Positions 1 through 9,527 are shown, counted from the stretch's first letter. The stretch is 64,000 bases of DNA from CAMDPA01 sp965223035 (GCA_965223035.1 OZ244980.1:5332001-5396000); one strand, 5' to 3'. Translations and numbers: made by a program. The notes: a model not told the origin generated them from the sequence alone.

Positions 1-1
1 C

Positions 2-865
2 CCCTTCGGCGCGGGCGGCGGCGCGGACATCGAAGGCCGGCTGCTGGCGAAGGAAATGGCCAAAGTACTCGGCACCCAGATTGTGCCGATCAACAAGCCA
101 GGTGCGGGCGGTGCCGTAACCTACACTTACGTGAAAAACGCACAACCGGACGGCTACACGGTCGCGTGGAACTCCACCTCGATTCTGACCACGACCAATA
201 TCGGCAATGTGCCGTTCAAACACGACGCCATGGACCATATTGGACAGGTCGAGTACCAACCGATGGTGTTCGCCGTGCGCAGCGATGCGCCATGGAAGGA
301 TCTGAAGTCGTTCGCCGCCGCCTGCAAATCCAAGCCCGGCAGCTTAAAGATTTCAAATTCCGGCACCGGCAGCGCGACCCACGTTGCTGCGATCGACCTG
401 GCGACGGCCCTAGGCTGCAAGGTCATCCACCTTCCGGTCGGCATCAAGCGCCGGAATGCGTCGGTGCTCAGCGGCGAAGCGCATTCCATGGTCGCCCCGC
501 TCACCGGCGCGGTCAATCTCAACAAGGCCAAAAAGATACGGGTGTTGGCGGTATTGGGGAACGAGCCCAATCCGGCGGTGAAAGGCGCTCCGACCGCGAA
601 GCAGCAAGGGTTTGACGCTGCATTGCTGTTGTTCCGCGGCCTATCGGTGCCGAAGGGTACGCCTGCCGACATCAAGAACAAGCTGGCTGATGCAATGGAC
701 CGGGCGGCAAAGTCAGCGGCGTTCATGGCGCTGGCAAAAAAGAAAGGCTTTACCGTTGCGCCATTGACCGGCGGCGACTTCGACAAAATGATCAACGCCA
801 TGGACGGTAAGGTCAAAGGCATCATGCAAAGCGCCGGGCTTTATCAGTCGAAAGCCAAGAAGTAA
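2..865 (+). CDS. TTT-family (Bug/TctC) periplasmic solute-binding protein, 5' end missing
   Basis: The reading frame is open from base 2, so the start and signal peptide lie outside the window. The visible N-terminus has the glycine-rich PFGAGGGAD segment and then the NKPGAGG motif, both typical of Bug-family receptors, which bind carboxylates with two loops around the ligand. The mature fold is complete to the C-terminus. TctB and TctA follow on the same strand, so this is the receptor of a tripartite tricarboxylate transporter. Family members bind citrate, dicarboxylates, aromatic acids and others; the ligand cannot be read from sequence. The 122-base gap to tctB has no recognisable gene. 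Confidence 0.93.
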   Translation, partial: PFGAGGGADIEGRLLAKEMAKVLGTQIVPINKPGAGGAVTYTYVKNAQPDGYTVAWNSTSILTTTNIGNVPFKHDAMDHIGQVEYQPMVFAVRSDAPWKDLKSFAAACKSKPGSLKISNSGTGSATHVAAIDLATALGCKVIHLPVGIKRRNASVLSGEAHSMVAPLTGAVNLNKAKKIRVLAVLGNEPNPAVKGAPTAKQQGFDAALLLFRGLSVPKGTPADIKNKLADAMDRAAKSAAFMALAKKKGFTVAPLTGGDFDKMINAMDGKVKGIMQSAGLYQSKAKK

Positions 866-987
866 TCGAACATCATTGCCGATCGATGCCGGCGCTGGCC
901 ACTGGTGAGATCAGTCTGGTGCCGATCGACGACGGCTCGGCGAAAGCCGAGCCTTAACAGTTTAGCGCAGAGAAGGGCGACCGGGCT

Positions 988-1446
988 GTGGTGCTGCGCG
1001 ACGTCATCGCAGGCATTGTCCTGTTGCTGGTTGCGGCGGGATACGCACTGGCGATCGGCACCATTCCCGATCGATCGCTGCCGAATACACCGGGGCCGTC
1101 GTTCTTTCCCTATCTGATCGCAGCCGCCCTGGCGGTGTTGTCGGCCGCGCTGCTGATCCAGGGACTGGTCGGTTTGCGCGCCGGCAGCGATGAAACGAAA
1201 GCCGAGAAACTCATCGATGTTGACGGTCGCGAAGCGGTGGCCCTTATCTGGTTCGCCATCTATTTGGCGGTCTTGCCCTATACGGGCTTCAAGGCTGCCA
1301 CGATCCCATTTTTCGCAGGATTGATGCTGCTTTATGGCGCCCGCAGCCCGGTCTTGGTGATCGCCGGCTCGCTGGCCGTTCCGTTGGCGTTGGACGCCAT
1401 CTTCCGGCACGCCTTCTCAATCCTGTTGCCGGCCGGAATCTGGTAA
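988..1446 (+). CDS. tctB: TTT transporter small membrane subunit TctB
   Basis: The 152-residue protein has four hydrophobic segments (about residues 5-25, 43-65, 85-105 and 115-140), the size and topology of TctB, the small inner-membrane partner of TctA. It starts at GTG 988, or possibly the next GTG at 991, about a dozen bases after the purine-rich AGAAGG. It lies between the receptor and TctA genes and is probably co-transcribed with both. TctB proteins diverge strongly, so the call rests on size, topology and position. Confidence 0.9.
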   Translation: MVLRDVIAGIVLLLVAAGYALAIGTIPDRSLPNTPGPSFFPYLIAAALAVLSAALLIQGLVGLRAGSDETKAEKLIDVDGREAVALIWFAIYLAVLPYTGFKAATIPFFAGLMLLYGARSPVLVIAGSLAVPLALDAIFRHAFSILLPAGIW

Positions 1447-1452
1447 GGGCGC

Positions 1453-2952
1453 ATGATGCAAGCAGATGTTCTGGCAGGCTTTATGCAGGCAGTGCTGCCG
1501 TCCAGTTTGGTGGCCACAGCGATCGGCGCGCTGATCGGTCTGATCGTCGGGATGATCCCAGGTTTGACGATCTCGACCGGCATCATCATCGTACTGCCGC
1601 TGACCTTCGTGTTGGAGCCCAATGTCTCGATCGCGCTTTTGCTGGGTCTTTATGTTGCCGGAATGACCGGCGGCAGTTTCTCAGCGATCCTACTCAACAT
1701 TCCGGGTACGCCATCAGCGTCAGCCACGGCGATGGACGGGTATCCGATGGCGCGGCGCGGCGAAGCGGGCCGGGCCCTGGGCATTTCCGTCCTGGCCGGC
1801 TTCGTCGGCGGTCTGTTCTCGTTTTTGTGCCTTTATCTTATCGCGCCGGCATTGGCCGCGGTGGCGCTCGAATTCCAGGCGCCAGACCTGTTTTCACTGA
1901 TGCTGTTCGGTCTCACCATCATCTGTAGCTTTTCAACGGACTCGCTGATCAAGGGCTTGCTCTCGGCGACGCTGGGCCTGGCCATCGTCAGCATCGGTCA
2001 GGACCCGGTGATGGGAACTGAACGCTTCACATTCGGCGACGCCAACCTGCTGGCCGGTGTCAACTTCCTGACGGCGCTGATCGGATTGTTTGCCATTCCG
2101 CAGCTGATCGACAATCTGCGTGCAGCGCCCCGTGCCGCTGATGGCGTCGCCACCAAGTTCGGCAGCCCCCTACCACGGCTCGCCGATCTTCGGCGCATGC
2201 GGTTGCCGGTTACGGTCGGCTCGGCGGTCGGCGCTTTCCTCGGCATACTCCCCGGTGCCGGCGGGCCGATCGCCGCGTTCATCAGTTACGATTACACGCG
2301 CAAGATGAGCCGCGCCGGGGCGACGTTCGGCGACGGCGCGGTTGAAGGCATCGCAGCACCTGAATCGGCCAACAACGCGGTAACCGGCGGCGCGCTGATC
2401 CCGATGATGACGCTCGGCATCCCCGGCGATCCGGTCACGGCGATCCTGATCGGCGCGCTGTTGGTGCACGGTTTGGCACCAGGCCCGCTGCTGTTTCTGG
2501 AACGCGCCGACTTTGCCTACGGCATCATCTTCTCGTTCCTGATGGCCAACATCTTCAATTTCTGCATCGCCTTGATCGGCGTGCGCTATCTGGTGAAGCT
2601 ACTGGCAACGCCGCGCGTCCTATTGATGCCAGCGATTGCAGTACTGTGCGTGATCGGCTCCTATGCCCTGCGCAACTCGTTTTATGACGTCGGCATCATG
2701 TTCCTGTTCGGACTGATTGGATTAGCGATGCGATGGCTCAACATGCCGGTGGTGCCGATGTTGCTGGCGTTGGTGCTGGGACGGCAGCTGGAGGAAAACC
2801 TTCGGGTGGCGCTGACCGGCTCGCAGGGCGATCTGAGCGTGTTCATCACGCAGCCCTTCAGCCTGTTGTTCCTGAGCCTGTCAGCCATCTCGGTGATTTG
2901 GACGTTGGCCGCAGCTCGGCAGCGGCAAAGCGCGGCCGCCGCGCAACCCTGA
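1453..2952 (+). CDS. tctA: TTT transporter large permease TctA
   Basis: The 499-residue polytopic membrane protein has the TctA signatures: a GMIPGLTISTG-type loop near residue 35, the NIPGTPSA segment near residue 85 and a second GILPGAGGPIAA loop near residue 265 that reflects internal duplication. It forms the translocation channel with TctB and takes substrate from the Bug receptor, driven by the cation gradient. The gene starts 6 bases after the tctB stop, which implies translational coupling. Length and motifs are complete. Confidence 0.96.
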   Translation: MMQADVLAGFMQAVLPSSLVATAIGALIGLIVGMIPGLTISTGIIIVLPLTFVLEPNVSIALLLGLYVAGMTGGSFSAILLNIPGTPSASATAMDGYPMARRGEAGRALGISVLAGFVGGLFSFLCLYLIAPALAAVALEFQAPDLFSLMLFGLTIICSFSTDSLIKGLLSATLGLAIVSIGQDPVMGTERFTFGDANLLAGVNFLTALIGLFAIPQLIDNLRAAPRAADGVATKFGSPLPRLADLRRMRLPVTVGSAVGAFLGILPGAGGPIAAFISYDYTRKMSRAGATFGDGAVEGIAAPESANNAVTGGALIPMMTLGIPGDPVTAILIGALLVHGLAPGPLLFLERADFAYGIIFSFLMANIFNFCIALIGVRYLVKLLATPRVLLMPAIAVLCVIGSYALRNSFYDVGIMFLFGLIGLAMRWLNMPVVPMLLALVLGRQLEENLRVALTGSQGDLSVFITQPFSLLFLSLSAISVIWTLAAARQRQSAAAAQP

Positions 2953-2990
2953 GCATCGTGCTCGCATCGACGAACTAAGGATTGGACGCT

Positions 2991-4028
2991 ATGAGCAAGA
3001 CCCCGATACGTGTTGGCGTGCTTGGTATGGGCTGGTGGTCGGATGTGCTGGCTGACGCCATCAAACGCAGCAACGAACAGTCGATCGTCGCGTGTTACAC
3101 CCGTAACCCGGAGAAGCGCCAAGCCTTCGCGGACAAGTATGGGTGCCGCCCGGCTGCCAGCTACCAAGAGCTCCTGGCCGATCCCTCCATCGAGGCCGTT
3201 ATCAATACCACGCCCAACAACGTCCATCTGGAGACGACCCGACAAGCCGCCGAGGCTGGCAAGCATGTGTTTCTCGACAAGCCGATCGCCAACACCGTCG
3301 CTGAAGGCTTGCAGATCGCGCAGATCTGCAAGCAGGCGGGCGTCACGCTTTCGCTAGGATACCAACGTCGGCGCGAAAGCCATTTCCGGTGGATCAAGGC
3401 CGAGATTGACGCCGGCCGGTTCGGACAGCTGGTCCAGGCCGAAGCCAATATCAGCCGCGACCGGCTGGGCAAGTTCGATCTCAGCTCCTGGCGCTACCAG
3501 TCCGCGGGAATGCCTGGCGGTGTGATGCTGCAGATCGGCATCCATTACGTTGACGTGCTGGAGTATTTGATCGGCAACGTGACGCGGGTGTGCGCCAGAG
3601 CCAACCAGTTGGTGTTGCCGGGGGACAATCCGGACGTCGCCAATCTGATCCTCGAGCACGAAAACGGTGCGCTCTCCAATCTGACCGCGAGCTACGCCTC
3701 GGCATCAGAGTATTACATGATGAATATCTACGGTAAGGAAGCGAGTGCCTATTACGATCAATTCAATGGATTGCGTCACTTGGTGCGGCATCGAGACGAT
3801 TCGATCGTCAAGCGCCACGTGGATACGGCAATGCCGGTGCCCTGCGAAAAAAACGACACGATCCGAGAAGAGCTCGACGAGTTCGCAGCTTGCGTGCGCG
3901 GAGAGACAACGCCTGAGACCGATGGATTTTGGGCCGCCCGCAACTTGGCCGTGGTCAAGGCGGGCGTTAAGTCGGCCCAACAAGGCCGTGTCGTCGACGT
4001 GGCGGAGGTGTTGGAGAGCGGCGAATAA
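2991..4028 (+). CDS. Gfo/Idh/MocA-family NAD(P)-dependent oxidoreductase
   Basis: The N-terminus carries a Rossmann nucleotide-binding motif (VGVLGMGWW) and the family's EAVINTTPNNVH segment. FLDKPIA near residue 97 holds the conserved EKP/DKP-type lysine. The C-terminal half is the mixed alpha/beta substrate domain with GIHYVDVLEYL. I chose ATG 2991 because TAAGG lies 10-14 bases upstream; the in-frame TTG at 2982 is the alternative. It follows tctA by 38 bases and is followed by a hydrolase gene, so it likely acts on the imported compound. Members oxidise sugars, inositols or phthalate-type diols; the substrate is unknown here. Confidence 0.88.
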   Translation: MSKTPIRVGVLGMGWWSDVLADAIKRSNEQSIVACYTRNPEKRQAFADKYGCRPAASYQELLADPSIEAVINTTPNNVHLETTRQAAEAGKHVFLDKPIANTVAEGLQIAQICKQAGVTLSLGYQRRRESHFRWIKAEIDAGRFGQLVQAEANISRDRLGKFDLSSWRYQSAGMPGGVMLQIGIHYVDVLEYLIGNVTRVCARANQLVLPGDNPDVANLILEHENGALSNLTASYASASEYYMMNIYGKEASAYYDQFNGLRHLVRHRDDSIVKRHVDTAMPVPCEKNDTIREELDEFAACVRGETTPETDGFWAARNLAVVKAGVKSAQQGRVVDVAEVLESGE

Positions 4029-4071
4029 TGCGCTGTCCCAACCCGAATGATGCTGCAGTTGGAGAACGACC

Positions 4072-4881
4072 ATGGCCAGGATCGATATCGGTCACATCAC
4101 GCTCAATGTCGCGGACGTCGGCGAAGGCCCCGCATTTATTTTTATTCCCGGCCTGGTCGGGCTCTATGATGCGTGGTCGTTCCAGCTGGAACACTTCGCT
4201 CAGCGCTACCGCTGTGTCGCCTTCGACCATCGCGGCACCGGCGACAGCGACAAGCCGCTCGATCGTAAAGCCTACTCGACCGGCCAAATCGCCGACGATG
4301 TTATCGCGTTGATGGACACTTTGGGAATCGACAAAGCGCATGCGGCCGGCACGTCAACGGGGGGCTGCGTGCTGCAGAACTTGGCGCTCGATCATCCGGA
4401 TCGGCTGCGTGCGCTGATCTTCAATAACACTTGGGTGGCCGCCGACGAATTCATGACGCGCGTGCAGACGACGCGCAAACGGATCGCAGAATCCTATGGC
4501 GCTGCAGAATATGTCAAAGTCTCCTCGATGTTCACATGTGGTGCGCGCCAGTTCCGCGAGAACTACGCTTCGGTGATGCAGCTCGAAGCGCGCGCGCTGG
4601 AGACCGTGGCGCCAGTTGAGGTGCTGACCGGCCGGCTCGAGATGACCTTGGCCCATGATCGCTCAACCGAATTGTCGCGGATCGACAAGCCTGCACTGGT
4701 GATTGGCACGGCCGACGATGCCACCGTACCGTGCTATTTCGCTGACGACCTTCATGCCGCGATCCCGGGTGCACACAAGGCGCTGCTCAAGGAAGGGGGG
4801 CACTACTCGTATCGGCGCCACCCCGAGAACTGGAACCGGCTGGTAACTGACTTCGTGAGCGATCACGAGCAACGCGTTTGA
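4072..4881 (+). CDS. alpha/beta-hydrolase fold esterase or lactonase
   Basis: The 269-residue protein has the alpha/beta-hydrolase plan: oxyanion region FIPGLVG near residue 24, DHRGTGDSD near 49, the nucleophile elbow GTSTGG near residue 100, the acid in GTADDATVP near 205 and the catalytic His in EGGHYSYR near 235. This resembles 3-oxoadipate enol-lactonase-type hydrolases. It lies 43 bases after the Gfo/Idh gene on the same strand, and together with the TTT transporter it looks like a small catabolic operon. The substrate cannot be assigned. Confidence 0.85.
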   Translation: MARIDIGHITLNVADVGEGPAFIFIPGLVGLYDAWSFQLEHFAQRYRCVAFDHRGTGDSDKPLDRKAYSTGQIADDVIALMDTLGIDKAHAAGTSTGGCVLQNLALDHPDRLRALIFNNTWVAADEFMTRVQTTRKRIAESYGAAEYVKVSSMFTCGARQFRENYASVMQLEARALETVAPVEVLTGRLEMTLAHDRSTELSRIDKPALVIGTADDATVPCYFADDLHAAIPGAHKALLKEGGHYSYRRHPENWNRLVTDFVSDHEQRV

Positions 4882-4984
4882 GCTGGAACCCTTCGCCGCG
4901 CGCTGATCGACGTAGGCCGCTTCGACACCTCGGCCGCAATTGCCGGGTGCGCTCATGTTCGCCGGTCTCGACGCTCTAGATGGC

Positions 4985-5080
4985 ATCGTATTGCCGGCCC
5001 GCTCCCCGCCGGGCCACCCCATGGCATGAGGTTGCCGACGGCCGGATGCGGGAGCGGAATGGTGCCAACTGACACTGAAA
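4985..5080. repeat. Family B GC-rich intergenic repeat
   Basis: This stretch pairs a GCCGGCCCGCTCCCC-type arm with a downstream GGAGCGG arm, around a CCCCATGGCA core, and ends with a TGACACTGAAAC tail. Related copies, some with the tail, occur near 12128, 24497, 26110, 32832, 45900, 50725, 58366 and 62945. It lies between convergent genes (stops at 4881 and 5083). It could act as a terminator or as a non-autonomous mobile hairpin; neither is shown. Confidence 0.6.
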
Positions 5081-5082
5081 CT

Positions 5083-5886
5083 CTAAAGTCGGTAGGCCTT
5101 GCGCACCACAGCTTCGAACAGTCGCCTCGGGACGATGCGCTGCAGTCCGACGGCGGCATGCTCGACCGGCGAGCCAACGATCAGCCGCACCGGCATGCGT
5201 CGGGCGCATAACAATCGCTCGACGGCGCGCGCAACAACATCCGGCGACCCGCCCGCTCTGACATTCGCGTCATAGTGCGCCACCGTGCGCTTGAACCGCG
5301 GGGCATAGGGTGACCCTTCTCCGGTCCTGTGTCCCTCGATCTGGTTGGCGGACACCGCGGTATTGACATCACCAGGGTGGACAACGGTCGCCTCGACACC
5401 AAATGGACGCAACTCAATTCGCAGCGCCTGCGTGAGCCCGTCAAGCGCAAACTTGGATGCGCTGTAATGCCCCAAAAACGGCAAGCCGATCAATCCCGCG
5501 ATGGAGCCGATCAGAATGAGCCGGCCCTTCCCTGCCTCCCGCATAGTCGGCAAAACGGCACGGATGGTCCGCACCGTGCCAAGGTAATTGGTATCGAGCT
5601 GAAGCAGCGCCTCGTCGATCGTCAGGTCCTCGACGGCACCAGCTAAACTGTAACCGGCGGCGTGGATCAGCGCGTCGATGCGCCCCTCGCGGCGCACCAG
5701 ATCGGCGACGCCAGAGGTCACGGACGTGGCGTCCCTCACATCCAGCGGCAGATGCTGCCAGGGGGCGGGCTCGCCAGCGGAACGGCTTGCGCTATAGACC
5801 GTGTCGCCGCGCGCGTTAAGCCGCGCACAACAGGCCCTACCGATGCCTGATGATCCGCCGGTAACCAGAATGACAGACCCGCTCAA
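5083..5886 (-). CDS. short-chain dehydrogenase/reductase, possibly 3-ketosphinganine reductase-like
   Basis: This is a classical SDR of 267 residues: TGGSSGIG cofactor motif at residues 9-16, HAAG (NNAG equivalent) near 75, and catalytic Ser128, Tyr141 and Lys145 (YSASK). The start appears to be a TTG whose last bases overlap the stop codon of the upstream alpha-oxoamine synthase (TTGA), a sign of tight translational coupling. An SDR following a serine palmitoyltransferase-like enzyme fits reduction of the beta-keto product to an amino alcohol. This role is inferred from context; SDR substrates cannot be read from sequence. Confidence 0.85.
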   Translation of the reverse strand: MSGSVILVTGGSSGIGRACCARLNARGDTVYSASRSAGEPAPWQHLPLDVRDATSVTSGVADLVRREGRIDALIHAAGYSLAGAVEDLTIDEALLQLDTNYLGTVRTIRAVLPTMREAGKGRLILIGSIAGLIGLPFLGHYSASKFALDGLTQALRIELRPFGVEATVVHPGDVNTAVSANQIEGHRTGEGSPYAPRFKRTVAHYDANVRAGGSPDVVARAVERLLCARRMPVRLIVGSPVEHAAVGLQRIVPRRLFEAVVRKAYRL

Positions 5887-7175
5887 AGCCGGCGATGCTC
5901 CTGGGCAGTGATCTCCAAGGCATTACGAATATCATCTTGCGAATGCGCGCAACTGAGGAAAAACCGCAGCCGTCCCGCCTTCATCGGCACGCCTGGATAA
6001 ACGATCAGTGACGGATTGACACCTGCCGCGAATACGCCGTGCCAATGCTTGATCGCCTTAATCGTATCGCCGGAGATAATCGGCAACATGCCAAAACCTG
6101 CAGCTTGGCCGGTGTTGAGCCCAAGTGCGTGCGCGGTTTCGAGAAAATAACGGCAGTTGGCATGCATCCGCTCAACCCGTTCCGGCTCCTCCTTCAGCAC
6201 GCGCAACGCGGCCAATGCCGCGGCGGTCATCGCGGGTGGCAGACAAACCGAATAGACGAAGCCTGGCGCAGTATGCCTTAGGACCTCGACCAGCTCCTTA
6301 CTGCCAGCGATGTAGCCGCCACAAGAGGCCAACGTCTTGCTCAGCGTGCCCATCCAAATGTCGATTTTGCGCGCTTCCACGCCGCTCGCCTCGGCAATGC
6401 CGCGTCCGGTTTTACCCAAGACGCCGACGCCGTGGGCATCGTCGACCATCAGCCAACATCCGTAGCGTTCCTTGACTTCTACGGCACGTGCCAGATCGAC
6501 GATATCGCCCTCCGTTGAGTACAACCCCTCGACGATGACAAGGGCATTCTTGTATTTGTGGCGCGTCTCGCTCAACACGCGCTCCAAGTCCGCAAGGTCG
6601 TTGTGGCGGAAACTTCGGCAGGTGGCCCGCGATAATCGCATGCCGATCACAGCGCTGTTGTGAACGAACTCGTCGTGAACGATGAGATCACTTTCGGTCA
6701 TGATCGAGCCGATCGTCGACACGTTCGCGGCATGGCCGCTGACGAACAAAATCGCAGCGTCTACGCCGGTAAACTCAGCCAGCTCTGACTCAAGCTGCTG
6801 GTGCAATTGCAGCTCGCCGGAAACCATCCGGCTGGCGGAGACACACGGCCCGAATTGATCGAGGGCCTGCTTGGCCGCATCCGTGAGACGGCTGTCACGG
6901 TTCAACCCAAGGTAATCACACCAAGCGAAATTGAGCCGCGGCGTTCCGTCAATGTCGACGTAGGATCCATCCGCCGCTTCGACGGAACGGAAGAAGGGGG
7001 TGGACAGGCCGAGCAGGCCGCCCACCTGTTGGTATTTCCTGATCGATCGATAGGCCGGCAAATCCGTGAAATTGGGTGCTCGGTAACTCCGCATTTGGCT
7101 TGCGCCATTGCCCAACGTCAAACCCCAACGTTGAACCGTTGCCGCCAATCGCCCATCCAATATGTCACCTGCCAT
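5883..7175 (-). CDS. PLP-dependent alpha-oxoamine synthase (serine palmitoyltransferase/KBL/BioF family)
   Basis: The 430-residue protein has the family landmarks: SRMVSGELQLH near 115, VSGHAAN near 145, EGLYSTEGD near 216, DDAHGVGVLG at 245-254 and the PLP-binding Lys280 in GTLSKTLASCGG. These enzymes condense an amino acid with an acyl-CoA or acyl-ACP and release CO2. The extended N-terminus (about 55 residues before the core) and the coupled SDR point to a long-chain base or related lipid rather than to biotin, haem or threonine breakdown, since no bio, hem or tdh genes are nearby. ATG 7175 has a GGAG about ten bases upstream. The exact product is not assignable. Confidence 0.83.
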   Translation of the reverse strand: MAGDILDGRLAATVQRWGLTLGNGASQMRSYRAPNFTDLPAYRSIRKYQQVGGLLGLSTPFFRSVEAADGSYVDIDGTPRLNFAWCDYLGLNRDSRLTDAAKQALDQFGPCVSASRMVSGELQLHQQLESELAEFTGVDAAILFVSGHAANVSTIGSIMTESDLIVHDEFVHNSAVIGMRLSRATCRSFRHNDLADLERVLSETRHKYKNALVIVEGLYSTEGDIVDLARAVEVKERYGCWLMVDDAHGVGVLGKTGRGIAEASGVEARKIDIWMGTLSKTLASCGGYIAGSKELVEVLRHTAPGFVYSVCLPPAMTAAALAALRVLKEEPERVERMHANCRYFLETAHALGLNTGQAAGFGMLPIISGDTIKAIKHWHGVFAAGVNPSLIVYPGVPMKAGRLRFFLSCAHSQDDIRNALEITAQEHRRL

Positions 7176-7991
7176 AACGCGCCGACTCCTGTACTATCTG
7201 ACATGCGCTTTCAATCGTCGCCGCACCCTGTGCCCTCGCCAACGCGATAATCTGTACTTGGTTCACCCAGGTGTGATCGTGCTCAGAATGCTCGCTTGAG
7301 AGCATCGAGCTGGATCAAAAGCAGTCGCGGATCGGCCGCTTCACACGCGACCATGCACCGAGCTTGCGTGACCCTGGAGCCCCAACTGATTGCCCTCTGA
7401 CGTTCACAACTCAATCGTCCGCTCACCCCTGGCCCGTCGCTGATGCATACGATCGTCGATCAGGTCGGCAACGGAAATTGTTCGCTAAACGCTAGCTAAT
7501 GAACGCTATAATCCATTCACCCCACAGGGTGAATATGAGCACCCGCTTTGCCCATCAGAGCGTGTCATATTTGCCATGCATGCACTTGCCGCTTGTACAG
7601 ACAGTCGACCCTGCCAAGCCGCCATACCAGTTGAAGTGCAAGATTGACCAACCCTGTCATATCATTGATATCTACAGAAAGTCATCGGGGCCAATCACTG
7701 TCAAGCGTTGCGTTTGTCGATCGGTCAAATTGGCGCAATGCCCAATCTCAACGGATCGCTCTGAGGGCCGATCAAATTGGGGGGAACAGCGACCGATGCG
7801 CGATTGGGTCAAAATCGACACATTCAATCAGCATACATCTTGGAGCTGTGGGCGAGCCCACCTGACATCACCAACCCGGTACTGCGCGCGCGCACCGCGT
7901 CGCTGCGCCCGGCGTCGCCACGCACGATCGTTGCCGTCTCGAGCGCGCGCGCTTATGTTGACGCTGAGAGCAACCAAGGGATGAGCCAACC
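7176..7991. other. 816-base intergenic region with one short palindrome
   Basis: The frames here show no recognisable protein. A perfect inverted repeat (ATTCACCC-CACA-GGGTGAAT, 7515-7534) could be an operator. A weaker stem (ATGCTC/GAGCAT) lies near 7287-7305. The region separates the minus-strand lipid gene pair from plus-strand ygfZ, so it should hold divergent promoters. Confidence 0.5.
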
Positions 7992-8885
7992 ATGAGCCGG
8001 GCACGACTTGCGCTGCTGGAGGATCGCGGCGTTATCTCGGCGACGGGGGATGACACCACGCGGCTGTTGCAAGGGTTGCTGACGGCCGACCTGTCGCCGT
8101 TGGATCGCGGGCTGGCGGTGTTTGGCGCGCTGTTGACCCCACAAGGCAAGATCCTGTGTGAGATGTTCTTGGCGAGGGCGGCCGCGGGGCTGTTGATCGA
8201 CGTTGACCGCGGCAGCGTCTCTGCGCTGATTGAACGGCTCGAGCTTTACCGGTTGCGCGCCCAGGTCAGCTTTGTCGATCGCAGCGAGGCGTACGCGGTT
8301 GCGGCTGCGTGGAACGGTGACATCGATCCGTCGGTCGGTCTAACCAACACGCAAGACCCCCGCTCACCGGAGATGGGTCGGCGCCTCATCGTGCAGCGCG
8401 AACAGATTTTGGCAACCGCGCCGCATGCGGATCTGGCCTCGGCGGCGGACTATCACGCCCATCGCATTGCGCAGGGGATCGCCGAGGGCGGCAAGGACTA
8501 CGACTTCGGGGATGCCTTCCCACATGAGGCCAATTTCGATCTTGTCGGCGGTGCTTCTTTCGACAAGGGCTGCTATGTGGGCCAGGAGATCGTCGCGCGC
8601 ATGCAGCACCGCGCCAACGTCCGCAAGCGGGTGGTGCGGGTGACGGGTGAGGCGGAGCTGCCTCCAGCACGTCCCGAGGTTCGCATCGGCGATGTCACGA
8701 TTGGCCGGTTGGGATCGGTGGCGGGATGCGAGGGGTTGGCCTTGATCCGGTTGGATCGCGCCGTGGCGGCAGCCGATGCCGGCCAAGCGATCACTGCGGG
8801 CGGTGTGAACGTGCGGATCGATGCGGACATGATGGCGCGGCAACGTGCGCAAAACGCCGCGCGCGCCGCCGCGGTTGGGCCATGA
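7992..8885 (+). CDS. ygfZ: YgfZ/GcvT-family folate-binding iron-sulfur cluster repair protein
   Basis: The 297-residue protein contains the YgfZ signature KGCYVGQE with its conserved Cys near residue 195, followed by IVARMQHR. The N-terminal half is the GcvT-like folate-binding fold (LLQGLLTADL, LTPQGKILCE). YgfZ (IBA57 in mitochondria) uses tetrahydrofolate to help assemble or repair 4Fe-4S clusters. ATG 7992 has AAGGGA upstream. The stop overlaps the start of tag by four bases (ATGA). Confidence 0.93.
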   Translation: MSRARLALLEDRGVISATGDDTTRLLQGLLTADLSPLDRGLAVFGALLTPQGKILCEMFLARAAAGLLIDVDRGSVSALIERLELYRLRAQVSFVDRSEAYAVAAAWNGDIDPSVGLTNTQDPRSPEMGRRLIVQREQILATAPHADLASAADYHAHRIAQGIAEGGKDYDFGDAFPHEANFDLVGGASFDKGCYVGQEIVARMQHRANVRKRVVRVTGEAELPPARPEVRIGDVTIGRLGSVAGCEGLALIRLDRAVAAADAGQAITAGGVNVRIDADMMARQRAQNAARAAAVGP

Positions 8886-9484
8886 ACGAACGGCTTGCAC
8901 GCTGCCCTTGGCCAGGGATCGCCGATCCCCTGTACACGCGTTATCACGACGAAGAATGGGGCGTGCCCAAGCTTGACGACCGCGCGTTGTTTGAAAAATT
9001 GGTGCTCGAAAGTTTCCAATCGGGGTTGTCGTGGCTGACTATCCTAAAAAAACGTGACAACTTTCGCCGCGCCTTCGACGAGTTCCAGCCCGAACGGATC
9101 GCGCGTTATACCGACACCGACCGGGCACGCCTGCTGAACGATCCAGGCATCGTACGCAATCGCCAAAAGATCGAGGCCACGATCGACAACGCGCGGGCCT
9201 ATTTGATGTTGGCCGAGCAGCAGAGCCTGGCTGCATTCGTTTGGCGTTTTGTGGAGGGTCGAGCGCAGATCAATCGGCACCGGACGCTGTCGGAGGTGCC
9301 GGCGCATACGGAGCTGTCGAAACGTCTGTCACAGGCGCTGAAGGCGCGCGGCTTCCGATTTGTCGGCCCGACCACGGTGTACGCCTTCATGCAGGCCACC
9401 GGCATGGTCAACGACCACCTGGTCGGCTGCCATCGGCACGCCCCTTGCGCGGCTCTGCAGCGATCGACCAGATGGCCTGCCTGA
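8882..9484 (+). CDS. tag: DNA-3-methyladenine glycosylase I
   Basis: The 200-residue protein matches Tag throughout: RCPWPG near the N-terminus holds the first zinc ligand, YHDEEWGVP follows, the LESFQSGLSW segment holds the catalytic acidic residue, and the C-terminal GMVNDHLVGCHRH holds the remaining zinc ligands. It removes 3-methyladenine from alkylated DNA. The ATG overlaps the ygfZ stop, so the two are co-translated. The open frame extends upstream into ygfZ, but family alignment begins at this ATG. Confidence 0.95.
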   Translation: MNERLARCPWPGIADPLYTRYHDEEWGVPKLDDRALFEKLVLESFQSGLSWLTILKKRDNFRRAFDEFQPERIARYTDTDRARLLNDPGIVRNRQKIEATIDNARAYLMLAEQQSLAAFVWRFVEGRAQINRHRTLSEVPAHTELSKRLSQALKARGFRFVGPTTVYAFMQATGMVNDHLVGCHRHAPCAALQRSTRWPA

Positions 9485-9527
9485 AACCGGGTCGATGAAA
9501 ACCAGCGCAGTTGGATGGCAATGTCGT

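Noticed and set aside
7499..7984. A 161-codon plus-strand frame in the gap before ygfZ
   Set aside because: The sequence has no family-like segments, no ribosome binding site, and its composition differs from neighbouring genes; overlapping short frames exist in all phases.
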